This document shows positions 63,567 to 64,000 of a stretch of 64,000 nt of DNA, one piece after another. The notes below the pieces were generated by a model that had not been told where the DNA came from, did no database searches, and saw only the letters and a program-made list of their open reading frames with translations. A program made the position numbers and the translations under genes. The stretch is from Chitinophagaceae bacterium (GTDB lineage: Bacteria > Bacteroidota > Bacteroidia > Chitinophagales > Chitinophagaceae), in contig JAFMJI010000002.1 in assembly GCA_017853575.1 (NCBI GenBank), positions 268,501-332,500 of the forward strand, in the 5' to 3' direction. Positions within the stretch are counted from its first letter, which is position 1; each line of letters starts with the position of its first letter.

Positions 63567-64000
63567 ATGCCAACATACTTTCTTCGTGTTAGATACAATG
63601 GAAAAAATTTTGCTGGTTTTCAAATCCAGGACAATGCCATTACTGTCCAAGGCGAGGTTGAAAAGGCAATGGAAATTTTTTTTAAGCAACCCATTCAATT
63701 AACAGGGTCGTCTCGAACTGATGCTGGGGTACACGCCAAGTGCAATTATTTTCATTTCAAGACCGATTTGGAGCATGTGGAAGAGTCTGCTTACAATTTA
63801 AATGCAATTTTATCTGGTGGAATAGCGGTTGAAGGAATTTTCAAGGTACCAGATGATGTGCATTCCAGGTTTGCAGCCATGGAGCGAAGTTATTCGTATC
63901 ATATTTATCACCGCAAGAATCCATTCCTTGAAGATTTTTCATGGTATTATCCTTATCCATTGGATTTAGAGATGATGAATGCTGCTGCAGATCTTTTTAT
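63567..64000 (+). CDS. truA: tRNA pseudouridine synthase A, 3' truncated by the window
   Basis: 144 codons are visible before the window ends. The N-terminus reads YFLRVRYNGKNFAGFQIQ, typical of TruA. The catalytic Asp lies in GSSRTDAGVHA (about 48-58), and RSYSYHIYHRKNPF further supports the family. It makes pseudouridine at positions 38-40 of tRNAs. It begins 9 bp after the SMP-30-like gene and may be read through from the catabolic operon or use an internal promoter. Confidence 0.95.
   Translation, partial: MPTYFLRVRYNGKNFAGFQIQDNAITVQGEVEKAMEIFFKQPIQLTGSSRTDAGVHAKCNYFHFKTDLEHVEESAYNLNAILSGGIAVEGIFKVPDDVHSRFAAMERSYSYHIYHRKNPFLEDFSWYYPYPLDLEMMNAAADLF

Noticed and set aside
1..64000. CRISPR arrays, insertion sequences, prophage genes, rRNA
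   Set aside because: None was recognised: no regularly spaced repeats, transposase or integrase motifs, or rRNA-like sequence.

Overview
The window looks like a chromosomal segment of a Bacteroidota bacterium, most probably of the Chitinophagaceae or a close relative. The reasons are: low GC with AT-rich spacers; an ExbD-ExbD-TonB operon; a TonB-dependent-receptor-like outer membrane barrel; a very long SecA (1108 aa) ending in a SEC-C zinc motif; poor Shine-Dalgarno sequences; and promoters of the Bacteroidota form TTG-N20-TAnnTTTG (clear upstream of aspS and icd). There is no insertion sequence, prophage, CRISPR array or rRNA. Both ends are cut by the window: an exbD at the left and truA at the right.

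Layout. 1-1968: TonB energising system. 2054-3424: mnmE. 3488-8140: secreted serine hydrolase and two overlapping M1 peptidases. 8141-9486 (minus): an atypical SDR and a flavin reductase. 9580-11058: secreted GH32 fructanase. 11522-14951: exported Gfo/Idh oxidoreductase plus a HEAT/double-DUF1080 protein, probably a 3-keto-glycoside pathway. 14954-26633 (minus): housekeeping block aspS, membrane protein, sucD, MlaF/MlaE-like transporter, malic enzyme, M20 amidohydrolase and secA. 26742-30544: outer membrane barrel and YdjM-like protein. 30594-32902 (minus): icd, an FNR-like regulator with four cysteines, tRNA-Met(CAU).

33009-63557 is a catabolic region. 33009-40513 is an L-rhamnose operon (carboxylesterase, RhaT, RhaI-type isomerase, rhamnulokinase, fused aldolase/dehydrogenase). 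41874-45308 encodes an unidentified sugar-acid or sugar-phosphate pathway (HPS/KGPDC-like decarboxylase, zinc dehydrogenase, SDR, TIM-barrel epimerase). 45340-50779 holds myo-inositol oxygenase, an SLC5 symporter, a 57-aa membrane peptide, a ferredoxin-reductase-like flavoprotein, an SGNH hydrolase and an orphan MadL/MadM transporter. 50789-52183 (minus) is an ECF sigma / membrane protein / Spy-like operon.

52323-63557 is the most interesting part. All four enzymes of trans-4-hydroxy-L-proline catabolism can be assigned: a DapA-family deaminase, 2-oxoglutarate semialdehyde dehydrogenase, Cys/Cys 4-hydroxyproline epimerase and an FAD-dependent D-amino-acid oxidoreductase. Between the epimerase and the oxidoreductase, in one tightly spaced operon, lie a secreted GH95 and a secreted GH127 enzyme. 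GH127 beta-L-arabinofuranosidases are known to cut arabinose from hydroxyproline-linked arabinooligosaccharides of plant extensins. I infer a locus that strips plant hydroxyproline-rich glycoproteins and burns the hydroxyproline to 2-oxoglutarate. L-arabinose could enter at the same semialdehyde node. With the fructanase, rhamnose and inositol modules, this suggests a plant-litter or rhizosphere lifestyle.
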